DNA of 64,000 bases from Rothia nasimurium (GTDB lineage Bacteria; Actinomycetota; Actinomycetes; Actinomycetales; Micrococcaceae), in the NCBI RefSeq assembly GCF_004569295.1, contig NZ_SPQC01000009.1, positions 1-64,000 on the forward strand, in the 5' to 3' direction. Numbering within the stretch: position 1 is the first letter of the stretch; every line of letters starts with the position of its first letter. Of this stretch, positions 53,216 to 62,500 are shown in pieces. The notes beneath the pieces were generated by a model. That model searched no databases. It was not told the origin of the DNA and saw only the letters and a list, made by a program, of their open reading frames with translations. Position numbers and translations under genes: made by a program.

Positions 53216-53630
53216 CTAGTTGCTGGTCATACCCATTAGCTTTGATAGCATCACGAAGTTCACGTGCCTTTTGCGCGTGAACTTTTCTATTTCCATGCAC
53301 AACCTGCCGCCTGCGCTCGGCCCTATCTTGCATATTCAGTTCATGGTCGCCCACTACCAAATGACTATCCGAACCATCGGTCGCTCGAACACACAGAGGA
53401 TTGTCACAACGATGCAGCACATGAACCAAGTTCATCTGAGCATCAGTAAAACCGAGAGCAACTTGTAAAGCAAAATGATGGGCTCGATAAACTTTCTGCC
53501 TACCGGTCGCACTATCCTTGACCCAAAATCTTCCGTACCCGTCATCCCCCAGAGCACCTACCCATACCCAGCAACCTGCAACATTTTCACTCTTAATCAC
53601 TCGTTTATTGAATCGTTCTGTGGCATCCAT
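53166..53630 (-). CDS. HNH endonuclease (homing-type)
   Basis: 154 residues. CWVWVGALGDDGYGRFW, YRAHHFALQVALG and HVLHRCDNPLCVR match phage and homing HNH nucleases, continuing HLVVGDHELNMQDRAERRR. The C-terminal 40 residues are helical and basic. It overlaps the plus-strand coiled-coil gene by 50 bases tail to tail. It is probably a selfish nuclease inserted at the edge of the transfer region; a defence role is also possible. Confidence 0.8.
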   Translation of the reverse strand: MDATERFNKRVIKSENVAGCWVWVGALGDDGYGRFWVKDSATGRQKVYRAHHFALQVALGFTDAQMNLVHVLHRCDNPLCVRATDGSDSHLVVGDHELNMQDRAERRRQVVHGNRKVHAQKARELRDAIKANGYDQQLVSQFVLGLRPEQQTLF

Positions 53631-53774
53631 AGCGCAATTTTAACAACTACAGCGTGAAAATTTGATAGATACTGGGGTGGGGGAATGCGTAGCAGATTGC
53701 TGTTGATATGGCGCTTATGGTTGTTTAGCGCCTGAAGTGTTGCCCCCTCTAAATAAATGTAGTACAATTAATGC

Positions 53775-54062
53775 ATGGAAGTTATCATTACACCATCAGC
53801 CCGGAAGCACGGGGTAACTGACGGTGAAATCTACGAAGTGTTAACCAACTATCTCTACAGAATTGACCGTTTTGATACCTCAAGAGTTGAAGGTATGAGC
53901 GACCCTGACCTTTTCATTGGGACTACAGCAAGTGGAAAGTTCCTAGAAGTACTTACCTACACCAGGAATGGAATTGTGGTCTTTCACTGCATGAGGCTTA
54001 GAGGGAAAACTTATCAGCGGGCAATGAAGGTTCTAGAAGAGAGGAAACATCATGGAAGATAA
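53775..54062 (+). CDS. BrnT-like toxin of a toxin-antitoxin pair
   Basis: 95 residues. The fold pattern is PSARKHGVTDGEIYEVL, DLFIGTTASGKFLEVL and IVVFHCMRLRGKTYQRAM, similar in layout to small RelE/BrnT-like toxins encoded before their antitoxin. The stop overlaps the antitoxin start by 11 bases. The assignment rests on size, gene order and partner. Confidence 0.6.
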   Translation: MEVIITPSARKHGVTDGEIYEVLTNYLYRIDRFDTSRVEGMSDPDLFIGTTASGKFLEVLTYTRNGIVVFHCMRLRGKTYQRAMKVLEERKHHGR

Positions 54063-54384
54063 AATGACCCGAAAAGATATAGAAGCTGAGGCCGAACGAT
54101 TCGCAGCATGGGCCGAATCTGACGACTTCTTTGAAGCGTTCTCCACTGCCCGCATCATAGAACGAACAGAAGATACATCACCCAAGGCGCAAGAACTGAT
54201 GGCTGCTTTGAAACGTGGCCGCCCTGCGCATACGACTGATTCGGTTCCTAAAGGCTCATCGCCTGTGTTGCAGTTGAGGGTTCCAGAGGAGCTTAAAGAA
54301 CTCCTAAGGCAGCGATCGGCTCAAGAGAAGAAAACTCAGAGTGAGATTGCGCGAGATGCTTTAGCTCAGTACCTTATGGCATAG
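54052..54384 (+). CDS. Ribbon-helix-helix antitoxin
   Basis: 110 residues. An N-terminal helical segment (AERFAAWAESDDFFEAF) is followed by a C-terminal RHH domain (LQLRVPEELKELLRQRSAQE, then SEIARDALAQYL). GAGAGGAAA before ATG 54052. Paralogous to the minus-strand protein at 55298-55636 (shared WAESDxFFEAxxTA and RGRPA). Confidence 0.75.
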   Translation: MEDKMTRKDIEAEAERFAAWAESDDFFEAFSTARIIERTEDTSPKAQELMAALKRGRPAHTTDSVPKGSSPVLQLRVPEELKELLRQRSAQEKKTQSEIARDALAQYLMA

Positions 54385-54458
54385 ACGCTATACATGTAGT
54401 CTAGCTCTTGCAGGTTTTTGGTGGACTGTCGATATCAATTCGGCAGTCCACCGCTGGT

Positions 54459-54884
54459 TTAGTCCCACTCGGTGTAGAAGAATGCTTCTCCGTCCTGATT
54501 CTCTTCGCTATCCTCGTAAGCCTTCTCTATGCTCTGTTCCCATAGTCGCTGGCAAAGAGCCTCAGCTCTGGATCCATCGGCTATGTAGGCCTCGCCCATC
54601 TCATACATCCATCCGGCGTTCATGCACTCACCGGTTTCTGAATCTATTCGCCATTCTGAGCCGCTGAAGTTTGCCTCATAGGGGTCAAGCGCGCAATATT
54701 CCAACTCGTCCCCATGTACCTGGCAACGGTTAGAGGGCAGAAGGCAGATGCGCTGAAGACTATAGCCTTTATCGACAAAATTTTTCAGGCTCTTATCCCA
54801 CTGAAGGTACTCCAGTTCGTGAGGTGCTTCTGCTTCCTCGACTACTGCATTACCCCAGTCGTAAACATATCCCTGCTGGCTCAT
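54459..54884 (-). CDS. Acidic hypothetical protein behind a structured leader
   Basis: 141 residues from ATG 54884 (GAAAGGAA upstream). Strongly acidic and rich in Trp, Tyr and Cys (QGYVYDWGNAVVEEAEAPHE, RICLLPSNRCQVHGDELEYC). No family recognised. The acidity could suit a DNA-mimic or anti-restriction role, but nothing proves it. The 64 to 330 bases upstream form large inverted repeats that may be its 5' leader. Confidence 0.6.
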   Translation of the reverse strand: MSQQGYVYDWGNAVVEEAEAPHELEYLQWDKSLKNFVDKGYSLQRICLLPSNRCQVHGDELEYCALDPYEANFSGSEWRIDSETGECMNAGWMYEMGEAYIADGSRAEALCQRLWEQSIEKAYEDSEENQDGEAFFYTEWD

Positions 54885-54947
54885 TACTTGTGTTCCTTTC
54901 ACGTGCTCCGGCAGGTCGGCGCTACCTGGCTGGTAGCCATCCCGTTT

Positions 54948-55132
54948 CCTGCTGGCAGAAGAAGGCGTCAAGGGGCTAAAGACCCAAAGCTGTGCAACCC
55001 CGTAAGGGGCATGGCGGCATCGAAATTTCTGAGGAAATAAGCGACGCAGGAGCGCCGAAGAAATTTTGAATACGCTGTGGCCTTTAGGCTTGCACAGCTA
55101 GGTCCAAGCCCCTAGCCTCGAGTGCCAGCAGG
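54948..55132. ncRNA. Candidate structured RNA (or ssDNA structure), main domain
   Basis: Helices nest in strict order: CCTGCTGGCA 54948-54957 with TGCCAGCAGG 55123-55132; AGGGGCT 54971-54977 with AGCCCCT 55107-55113; GACC with GGTC; AGCTGTGCAA 54988-54997 with TTGCACAGCT 55090-55099; hairpin CCCC-GTAA-GGGG 54998-55009; GAAATTTCT 55022-55030 with AGAAATTTT 55059-55067. The GCGACGCA motif sits in the apical loop. Strand unknown. Transcribed leftwards it would be a leader of the acidic protein gene. Confidence 0.65.
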
Positions 55133-55161
55133 GCCACACGGCAGAGGTAGACGGTAACTGA

Positions 55162-55213
55162 GGTTAGAGGGGGGCCTATAAGGAGCCTGCGACGCAATAG
55201 GATCCCCCTAACC
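55162..55213. ncRNA. Second stem-loop of the structured region
   Basis: The segments GGTTA, GGGGG and CCTAT (55162-55179) pair with ATAGG, CCCCC and TAACC (55197-55213). The loop contains GGAG and GCGACGCA (55189-55196), both also found in the apical part of the main domain. A shared origin or shared binding partner is likely. Confidence 0.6.
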
Positions 55214-55228
55214 GATGAACTTTAAACC

Positions 55229-55282
55229 AAAAAGGCGTTGATCTTAGGTAAGATGCTCTGCATCGCACCTAAGATCAACGCC
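55229..55282 (-). terminator. Rho-independent terminator (minus strand)
   Basis: Perfect 16-base arms GGCGTTGATCTTAGGT (55234-55249) and its complement (55267-55282), with an inner GATGC/GCATC stem. Followed on the minus strand by five T. It ends the antitoxin transcript and separates it from the structured region. Confidence 0.9.
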
Positions 55283-55297
55283 GTGGCTATAGCTTGT

Positions 55298-55636
55298 TTA
55301 TGCCACTTTGGGTAGGAAGTTATCAAGCGCTTCACGAATAACTTCGGATGTGCTCAACCCCTGTTCTTGGGTATAGCGGTTAAGTCGCTCTTTGATGTCA
55401 GGAGTTACTCGCGCGTTAATACTGGGGGAGTGGCCACTAATAGCTTCTGCAAGAGCGGGGCGGCCGCGTGTAGCTGCCTTGACGATTTTTTCAGCGCGGG
55501 CTACACCTTCAGGGGTTCTCGGCATGACGGTTGCTGTGTCTAGTGCCTCGAAAAATTTATCGGATTCTGCCCATTGTGAGAGCTTTTCTCCAAGAGCTTC
55601 TAGCTCTTCCATACTAAGGTTGTGATTCGCAGCCAT
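55298..55636 (-). CDS. Orphan ribbon-helix-helix antitoxin paralogue
   Basis: 112 residues. LSQWAESDKFFEALDTATV and ATRGRPALAEA parallel the antitoxin at 54052-54384. The C-terminal RHH reads INARVTPDIKERLNRYTQEQ, then SEVIREALDNFL. No partner toxin gene of the BrnT-like type adjoins it. It may have lost its toxin, cross-neutralise the other toxin, or act as a plain repressor. Confidence 0.72.
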   Translation of the reverse strand: MAANHNLSMEELEALGEKLSQWAESDKFFEALDTATVMPRTPEGVARAEKIVKAATRGRPALAEAISGHSPSINARVTPDIKERLNRYTQEQGLSTSEVIREALDNFLPKVA

Positions 55637-55682
55637 GCCTTCCCTTGTTTTCGATCAAGTATTCATTACCTTCGTAGGGCCA

Positions 55683-55994
55683 CTATGCGCTGGTAAGAAT
55701 CTTAAGGCTCTGCCCATTAGGGATTTCCACGCTAATGGTGATAGAAGTTCCTAGAGCCTCAAGATACTTCTGAAGAGTTTCAATCTTCACATTTGGAAGA
55801 TTGCCATTCTCGATTTGGGATACCCTATGTTGGCTTACTCCCAGGCGTTCAGCTAGCTGGGCTTGGGTTATGCCGGTATCTTTACGTAGCTCTCGTAGTT
55901 GGTAAAGGCGAGTTTCTGCTCGCATTTCTTGAAGCTCTTGCTCGATGTATTCAGGATCTACGGGATGAATTTTTAGAAGCTCATCGAGAGTCAT
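55683..55994 (-). CDS. XRE-type antitoxin (HigA-like)
   Basis: 103 residues. The central helix-turn-helix is RKDTGITQAQLAERLGVSQH, then RVSQIENGNLPNVKIETLQK. The C-terminal beta segment TSITISVEIPNG is typical of HigA antitoxins. It lies 4 bases after the toxin gene and is co-transcribed with it. Confidence 0.85.
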   Translation of the reverse strand: MTLDELLKIHPVDPEYIEQELQEMRAETRLYQLRELRKDTGITQAQLAERLGVSQHRVSQIENGNLPNVKIETLQKYLEALGTSITISVEIPNGQSLKILTSA

Positions 55995-55998
55995 GATG

Positions 55999-56355
55999 TT
56001 AGTCTTCTTTCTCTAGGTTCTTGAGGTGTTGCTCGTATCGTTCCTCAGCGAGGGGAATGTTCTGTTTGTACCACTTCTCCCAGTTGCCGGTTTTATCGCC
56101 TGCTACTAGTAGGATGGCTTGCTGGATAGGGTCAAAAATGAAAAGTATTCTGATATTCTTTGCTGCTTTGCGCGGACGTAGCTCTTTAAGGTTGTGATAC
56201 TTGCTGCTATGGATTCTGTCGATGTAAGGTCTTCCTCCGTAGGGACCTTCTACGGCTAGGAAGTTCAAAGCAGTTAGCGTATCTCGTCTTTGATCTTCCG
56301 GTAGTTGGCTAATCCACTGTGTAATGTACGTGGCATCGATAGTCCATCTGCTCAT
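55999..56355 (-). CDS. HigB-like (Gp49/RelE superfamily) toxin
   Basis: 118 residues. YHNLKELRP and KNIRILFIFDPIQQAILLVAGDKTG, then WYKQNIPLAEERYEQHL, form the Gp49/HigB signature. The toxin-first order with an XRE antitoxin behind it is the usual higBA layout. Its promoter region holds an inverted repeat. Confidence 0.87.
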   Translation of the reverse strand: MSRWTIDATYITQWISQLPEDQRRDTLTALNFLAVEGPYGGRPYIDRIHSSKYHNLKELRPRKAAKNIRILFIFDPIQQAILLVAGDKTGNWEKWYKQNIPLAEERYEQHLKNLEKED

Positions 56356-56364
56356 GAAAACATT

Positions 56365-56384
56365 ATATCATATATAACTGATAT
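56365..56384. promoter_or_regulatory. Operator-like inverted repeat of the higBA-like module
   Basis: ATATCA (56365-56370) and TGATAT (56379-56384) have 8 bases between them, in an AT-rich stretch directly before the toxin ATG. A probable autoregulation site for the XRE antitoxin. Confidence 0.5.
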
Positions 56385-56411
56385 TTTGCTGCTATGGTGC
56401 ATACAAATAAA

Positions 56412-56449
56412 GGGGACTCTCTAAAGAATTTGGTTCCTTAGAGAGCCCC
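56412..56449 (-). terminator. Terminator of the methylase-helicase operon (minus strand)
   Basis: GGGG plus CTCTCTAA (56412-56424) pairs with TTAGAGAG plus CCCC (56438-56449). On the minus strand the stem is followed by TTTATTT. It lies 125 bases after the stop of the large gene. Confidence 0.75.
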
Positions 56450-56574
56450 GTACCTGCAATCGCGGCTACCACACCGCAACCAGACACACCGGGCACAAAC
56501 TGCACGCTACAAAACATCAGCGCCAAAGAACGCAAAATAACGAGCAACCTGCGCCACAGCCAGCATACCAGCCA

Positions 56575-59500
56575 CTACCGCACCATACCCTGCCCCCTCT
56601 GCACATCAGCACCACGAGAACTAGCCAGCTCACGCGCTACCCCGGCCCCTCGCACCTTCTGCGCCCGCAACACAGGGTCAACCTGCACCCTCTCCTGCTT
56701 CACAGCCTCAGCCTTACCCTGAACCAGCTTCAACGCACCATCAGCCTTCTCGATCCTAAGCCGCGCATCAGCCGAATCCTGCTCAATACCAGCCTTCCTA
56801 GCCCTCACATCGGCCAGTTGCTTATCCCACAAAGACAGCTCTTCATCAGTCTCCTTAGCCCACTTCATCCCCTCATACGCTTCGGTAGCTCCGTGGTACT
56901 TACCCTGAACCTCAGCCTTCACCTGCTCCAGGGCCTCACGCTTGGCAGAACGAGAGAAAAAGCCAGCCTCTTCAAGCTCCTGCTCGGCAGACCGTAGCCG
57001 CTTGAAATCACTCTGCGCCTGAGCCTCAATAACCCGTTCACGCTCCTGCATCTTCCCCAGAATCTCAGCCTCGGTATTGCCCACCTTAAAGAGCTCCCGC
57101 TCGGCCTTACCCAGCTCATCCCAAGCCTCAGTCAATTCAGCCTTGACCCCATTCGTCTCATCTACCAACTGGCGGTGCTCTTGCTCAAGCTGCCGGGCAC
57201 GCTCCTGAGCCTGAGTCTGAGCCTCAACGCCCTGGCCCTCAGCGGCCCTCTCATCATCCACCAGCACACCGTTCACCTTATCCTGCTCATCGCCCGCAGC
57301 TTCGGCTACCTGTAGCTCTTCCATTGGTTCCTTGCCTTTCTCTTCCAGATTCTCCACCGAATCTGCAATCAAACTAATCTCTTCCTGCTGGCTCTCCAGT
57401 AGCATCTGCTCCCGAACCTCGTCCTTAGCGGTCTTGAACTTCTCCACCAGCTTCCTCAGACGTAGCTCCTCAGCTTCGGCTACACGCACCTGCTCCAACT
57501 GGGTAAACCCAGCCTCCGCCTTGGCCTTATAGCCAGGCATCAACTCACGAGCCTGAGCCAGCTCCTTCTCCATGCCCTCAGCCTTCACCGCCACAGATGA
57601 GACCGCGTTCTCCAGGCGCATCACCAGACCCCTGTTGCCCTGACGCATCTCCGCATACCCGGCCTCAACCTTGACCCACGGCATACCCTCAACATGAAGC
57701 GTCACAGGGGTCTGACTGATATGACCAGGAGTAGCCGCTTGAAGAACACCCACAAAGTTCAGGCCACCGACTGAGATAACAGGCCCAAGCTGCTGGGCTC
57801 GCACCCACGAGGGCGAACCGATACCATCAGCCCACTGCTTCAGGGCATCAGCAACATCAGCGCGCGAGTCGAACCGCTGACCATTCATCACAGCTGCGAA
57901 TTTATCCTCAGAGGTCTCCACCACCTGGCCCGCTGCCTGCCGCATGGCCGGAATCTGTGCCTCTAGCACCTTGACACGGGCAGAGAGAGCATCGTACTGG
58001 AACTGGGCAAGACGACGTCCGTTCTCAAAACCAGTCATCACATTCCGTAGCTTCTGAACCTTAGCCACAGCCTCAGAATGCTTCATGATAAAGGGGTTGC
58101 CTGTGGCAATCGCCTGAGTCTGGGCCATTGATACCTCAGCCTTACCCAGATCCTCCATCGTGCGAATAGACATATCCCCGCGCATGACCTGGGAGATAAA
58201 CCGCTGCTTACGCAAGAGCGTTGACCACATCACCGCATCAAAGGTCTCAGCGGTCACCACCTGAGTAATCCGCACTTGCTGGTTCTGATTACCAGGACGC
58301 AAAATACGGCCGTCGCGCTGCTCCAAGTCAGCAGGACGCCACGGGGCATCCATGTGCACCAGGTGCACCAGGCGGTTCTGAATGTTAGTACCGGTGCCCA
58401 TACGAGAGGTAGAGCCAATCAGCACTGCCACTTCACCATCCCGGCACTGCTGGAAGAGCTTGGCCTTTTTTGCCTCAGAGTCAGCATCTTGGATGAACCG
58501 AATCTTGTCCTCGGGAATACCGGCAATAACGCACTGCTTCTTCAGCTCGTTATACATATCGAAACCACGGTCTTTACCAGGAACACCGTAGTCACAGAAG
58601 ACCACCTGCAACGCACCGGGGTTAGGATGGGCCTCATCCGTGCCAGGAATCAGGTAGCTACGGTTCTTATTCTTCTCATAGACTTCAGCTAGCACCTGGG
58701 CGGTCGCCTCTGCCTTGGTTGGCACTTCCCCCGAGGGGATAGCAGAGGGGTCAATCAGCCGGTAATCAGCTGCTGCCTTACGCCCATCAGAGGTAATGAC
58801 CAGCGCGTTATCCTCACCCTTGTCAGCGCGTCCAGATAGCCCCTCATACCGTTCGGCCAAATAGGTGATGTAGGCGGCCTGCTCCGGTGAACGCTTCAAG
58901 GAAAGAACATGCGGTGCGGCCTCACCTTTTTCGTTAGGCTCAAGCTCAGGACGCTTCAGGTAGGACAAATCATCTGCTAGCTTCACATCGGCATAGGTGT
59001 GCATGGTGCGAATGAGCTCAGGGATATTAACGAACTTCGGGAACCTGGTATTCATCTTGTAGGAATCACCACCGGCCACGGTTAGCTCTAGCTCTGTGAC
59101 CGTCTTACCGTAGGTCGCGGCCCACGAATCAAAGTTCTCCACGCCCTGCTCACGTAGGAGCTCAGGGGCAAGGTAGCGGTTCATCACATAGAGCTCTGCC
59201 ATACTGTTAGCCACCGGCGTTCCGGTCGCTGCGGTAATGACCCGGTTGCCGTTAGTATCACGCAGATACTCCACCACTGAATGCAGGTTCGTTGCCTTCT
59301 TCGAGCCCCCAATAGAGGCACCACGGATAGTAGAGGGTGTTTTCAGGTTCTTGAACTCGTGCATCTCATCAACACACAGGTAATCAATGCCGGTCTCTTC
59401 AAAAGAGATACCCGCAGGGGAGGGGTTGGCCAGCAGTTTCTTAATGTCCTGTTCCAGGGCCTCGATGCGTTCCTGTAGCTCCTTGGTTGTTTTGGTGGGC

Positions 59501-62500
59501 TTACCTGCTTGGGCCGCGCGCTCATTATTCTTGTAGAGAGATTCGGTGAGCAAATCGACTTCTTTTTGTAGATAGGCCGCTTTGCCCTCGTTCGACAGCT
59601 CCAGCTTGTTAAAGGCAACGTGGGTCATAATGACGGCATCCCAGTTATTGGTGGCCACGCGTGCGATGAACTGCTTATGCTTCTCCCCGTTACCAATATC
59701 TGATGATGAGGCAGTGAGTAGGCGCGCCTGGGGGTACAGTTCTAGCCACTCGCGAGAGAACTGCTCCAGCATGTGGTTAGGCACAAGAATGGCCGGCTTT
59801 TTCACCAGGCCTAAGCGCTTTAGCTCCATCGTACCGATGACCATTTCAGCGGTCTTACCGGCACCAACTTCGTGGAAGAGACCAACGCTCGGTTCATTAA
59901 TCATGCGCGCAATCGCAGTGCGCTGGTGAGCATGAGGGGTAAAGGTCTTGACCAGACCCGGTAAGGTCAGGGCCTTGCCAGCCTCGGTATAGTTCCGTAG
60001 CGCGTAGTTATTGTGCCTGTCGTTGTAGGCTCTCGCCAGCATCTGGTGACGCTCAGGCTCTTCCCATACCCATTGTGCGAACCTGTCAGCGATACGTTCG
60101 GCCTGGTCATTTGCGTGTGCGGTGGCCTGCGGGTTCAGCTGCTTGTCGGTGATAATCTGAATCGGCTTTTTCTCGATAGCTGCCTGGAAGAGCTGGGCCG
60201 GGGTGCGCTCGGGTGTCCCGTAGTTATTGGGGTCAGTTCGTGAGCTGTTGGTTAGTTCCCACATGCCGCCATGTACTCGGCGCAGGTTAGCTCGCCTATC
60301 ACCTAGCTCTTCGCGCAGGAATTGCTCGTGGACTTCATCGGGAATCCAGACAGTGCCGGGCTGGACGGTAATATCCGCTGAAGCAATATCCTCGGGGATA
60401 GCCTTTTCTAGGGCCTGAACATGCTTGGTGAAGTGGGGGTTGAGTTCAGCGGCGGCCTGGGCTTCTTTCAGCTTGGCTCGCACATTTCCTGATAGGTACT
60501 CTTCGGCGGTCTGATATTGTGGTGCCTCAGCAGGGGAGTTGGGTAGGACATAGATTCGGTCTCCTAGCTCAGAGACAACAGCCTCGGGGGCCTCGTTCAT
60601 CAGCTCACCCATGTACTGAACATCAACCTGGCCCTTAACATCTAGCGATACTGCCAGGGCATCCAGAGCGTTATCCACGTGGGTGACAGGCTTGCGCGGC
60701 TCTAGGATGCGGCGGTTGAGCAGGTCAGCAGGGGTCGCCGTGTTGGTGGCCTGGGAGTAGTTCTCCAGACCAAGAACGAGGGCACCGGCAGGGTCTTTGA
60801 GGAAGATGCTCATCACCGGGCGGCGGCGCACGCTGGTCTCGCCACTGGCGGTGTAGGTGATTTTGCCACCGTTCAGGGGCCCGTACTTTTCGGTGTGTGC
60901 CAGGTAGGTCTCGCGTAGCTGGGTACGCGCGGCATCCATCGTAGTCTCAGAGACAGCATCGGTAGCTTCTGCCGATAGAAGAGCCTTCGCCTGGTCACGC
61001 AAGGACAACAGGCCCTTTAGCTCCTGCACCTGGGTCTTGGGCACCGGCAGGGGCACTTGCTCTTTGTTCTGGTAGATAGTGAACGAATCGTCGCCCTGAA
61101 GACTAATATGCTGGTCAAGAAGTTGCTCACCGGGCAACAGCAAGGGCATGGCTTCTGAGACCTTGGCCGGGGTAGTAGAGTAGCCGCGTCCTGCTGAAAG
61201 AGCCACCTTAGCGTCGGCTTCGATAGCTTCAGCTAGGCGCTGGGGCAGGTTCTCGCGCTCCTGAGATGTAGCTGTAATAGCCTCGCTCATCTGACCAAAG
61301 CGATTGGTTTTCAGCACCTTTTCACCCAGCAAGTTCTGGGGATTATCCTCAAAGTATGCGTTACGGTGGTAGCTCTGCCCGTCCTCGGCGGTGTATTCCT
61401 TACTGGTGAGCCAGGCATCAGAGAGCTGGGCCTCACCCTCCATGCGTTTACGGAAAATCAGCAGGTCGGTCATCACTGAGGTGCCCGCATTATCAAAAGC
61501 ACGCTCAGGAAGACGGTAAGCTCCCACTAGGTCAGCTTGGGCATACATAGCCTCACGAGCTGCAGACCCCGTAGCATCAAGGGTTCCTGTTGAGGTAATG
61601 AGCGTAACCATACCCCCTGGTTTGGTCAGATTCAGGGACTTGATGATGAAGTGGTTGTGCATAGAGTGCCCCGCTGCGTTATGCCGCGGATCATGCAAAA
61701 CCGTCTGAGAAAAGGGAACATTCCCGATGGCGGCATCAAAATAGCCGTTGGGGATAAAGGACTCAGCAAAGGACTCATTGCGGATGGAGGCCTCGGGGTA
61801 GAGGTAGGCTGAGATGGCCGCGCCGGTCGGGTCAATCTCAATGCCGGTGACGCGGGTGTTAGCTGGGGCCTTGCTAATAAAGTTGCCGATACCGCTACCA
61901 GGTTCTAAGACTTGACCACTGGTGAAGCCATATTCTTTCAGGCCCTGCCATACCGCATTGGTATAGGTCGGGTCAGTGTAATGGGCATAGTTGACCCCTC
62001 GTGCAGCCTGCCGGTAGCCCTCTTCACCCAGTAGTTCTTTGAGCTCGAAGCGCTCGGGTTCGGTCTCTCGGTTGGCCTCGTTGAAAATTTCGGATAGGCC
62101 ACCAGCACCCCAACCGGTGTACTGGGCTAGTAGCTGCTTCTCTTCATCGGTTGCAGCTCTATCGGCCCCTTGCAGAGTCTGAAGAGTCTCTAAGGCCGCG
62201 ACGTTGCGCCGGTAGCGCTCAGCAACGGTGAGAGCCCCACTTGGGCTGCTCACCGTAGCCTGCTCTACTGATTGTTCTTCAAGGATTCGAGCATCTGCTG
62301 AAGCTCCTGCTGTCTCTCCAAGTACGGGGCGGCCTTCTCCTGGTAGGCCAGGTTCGCTGAGCGGATTTCGATGTCCTGCGGTTCCTCCGAGCTCAGGTAC
62401 TGGCTGTTGATGCTGGTCTTCAAATCGCGCAGGTACTGGTCGTTCCACAGCATCTCGCTCTGAATCTCCCACTCGCTCATCGGCTGAGGCACCTCCTGCT

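Larger units (their letters stand above)
54885..55297. other. 413-base noncoding region with three large structures
   Basis: No gene. It contains a multi-helix fold (54948-55132), a stem-loop (55162-55213) and a minus-strand terminator (55229-55282), listed separately. It lies between the acidic protein gene and an orphan antitoxin gene, both on the minus strand. Confidence 0.8.
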
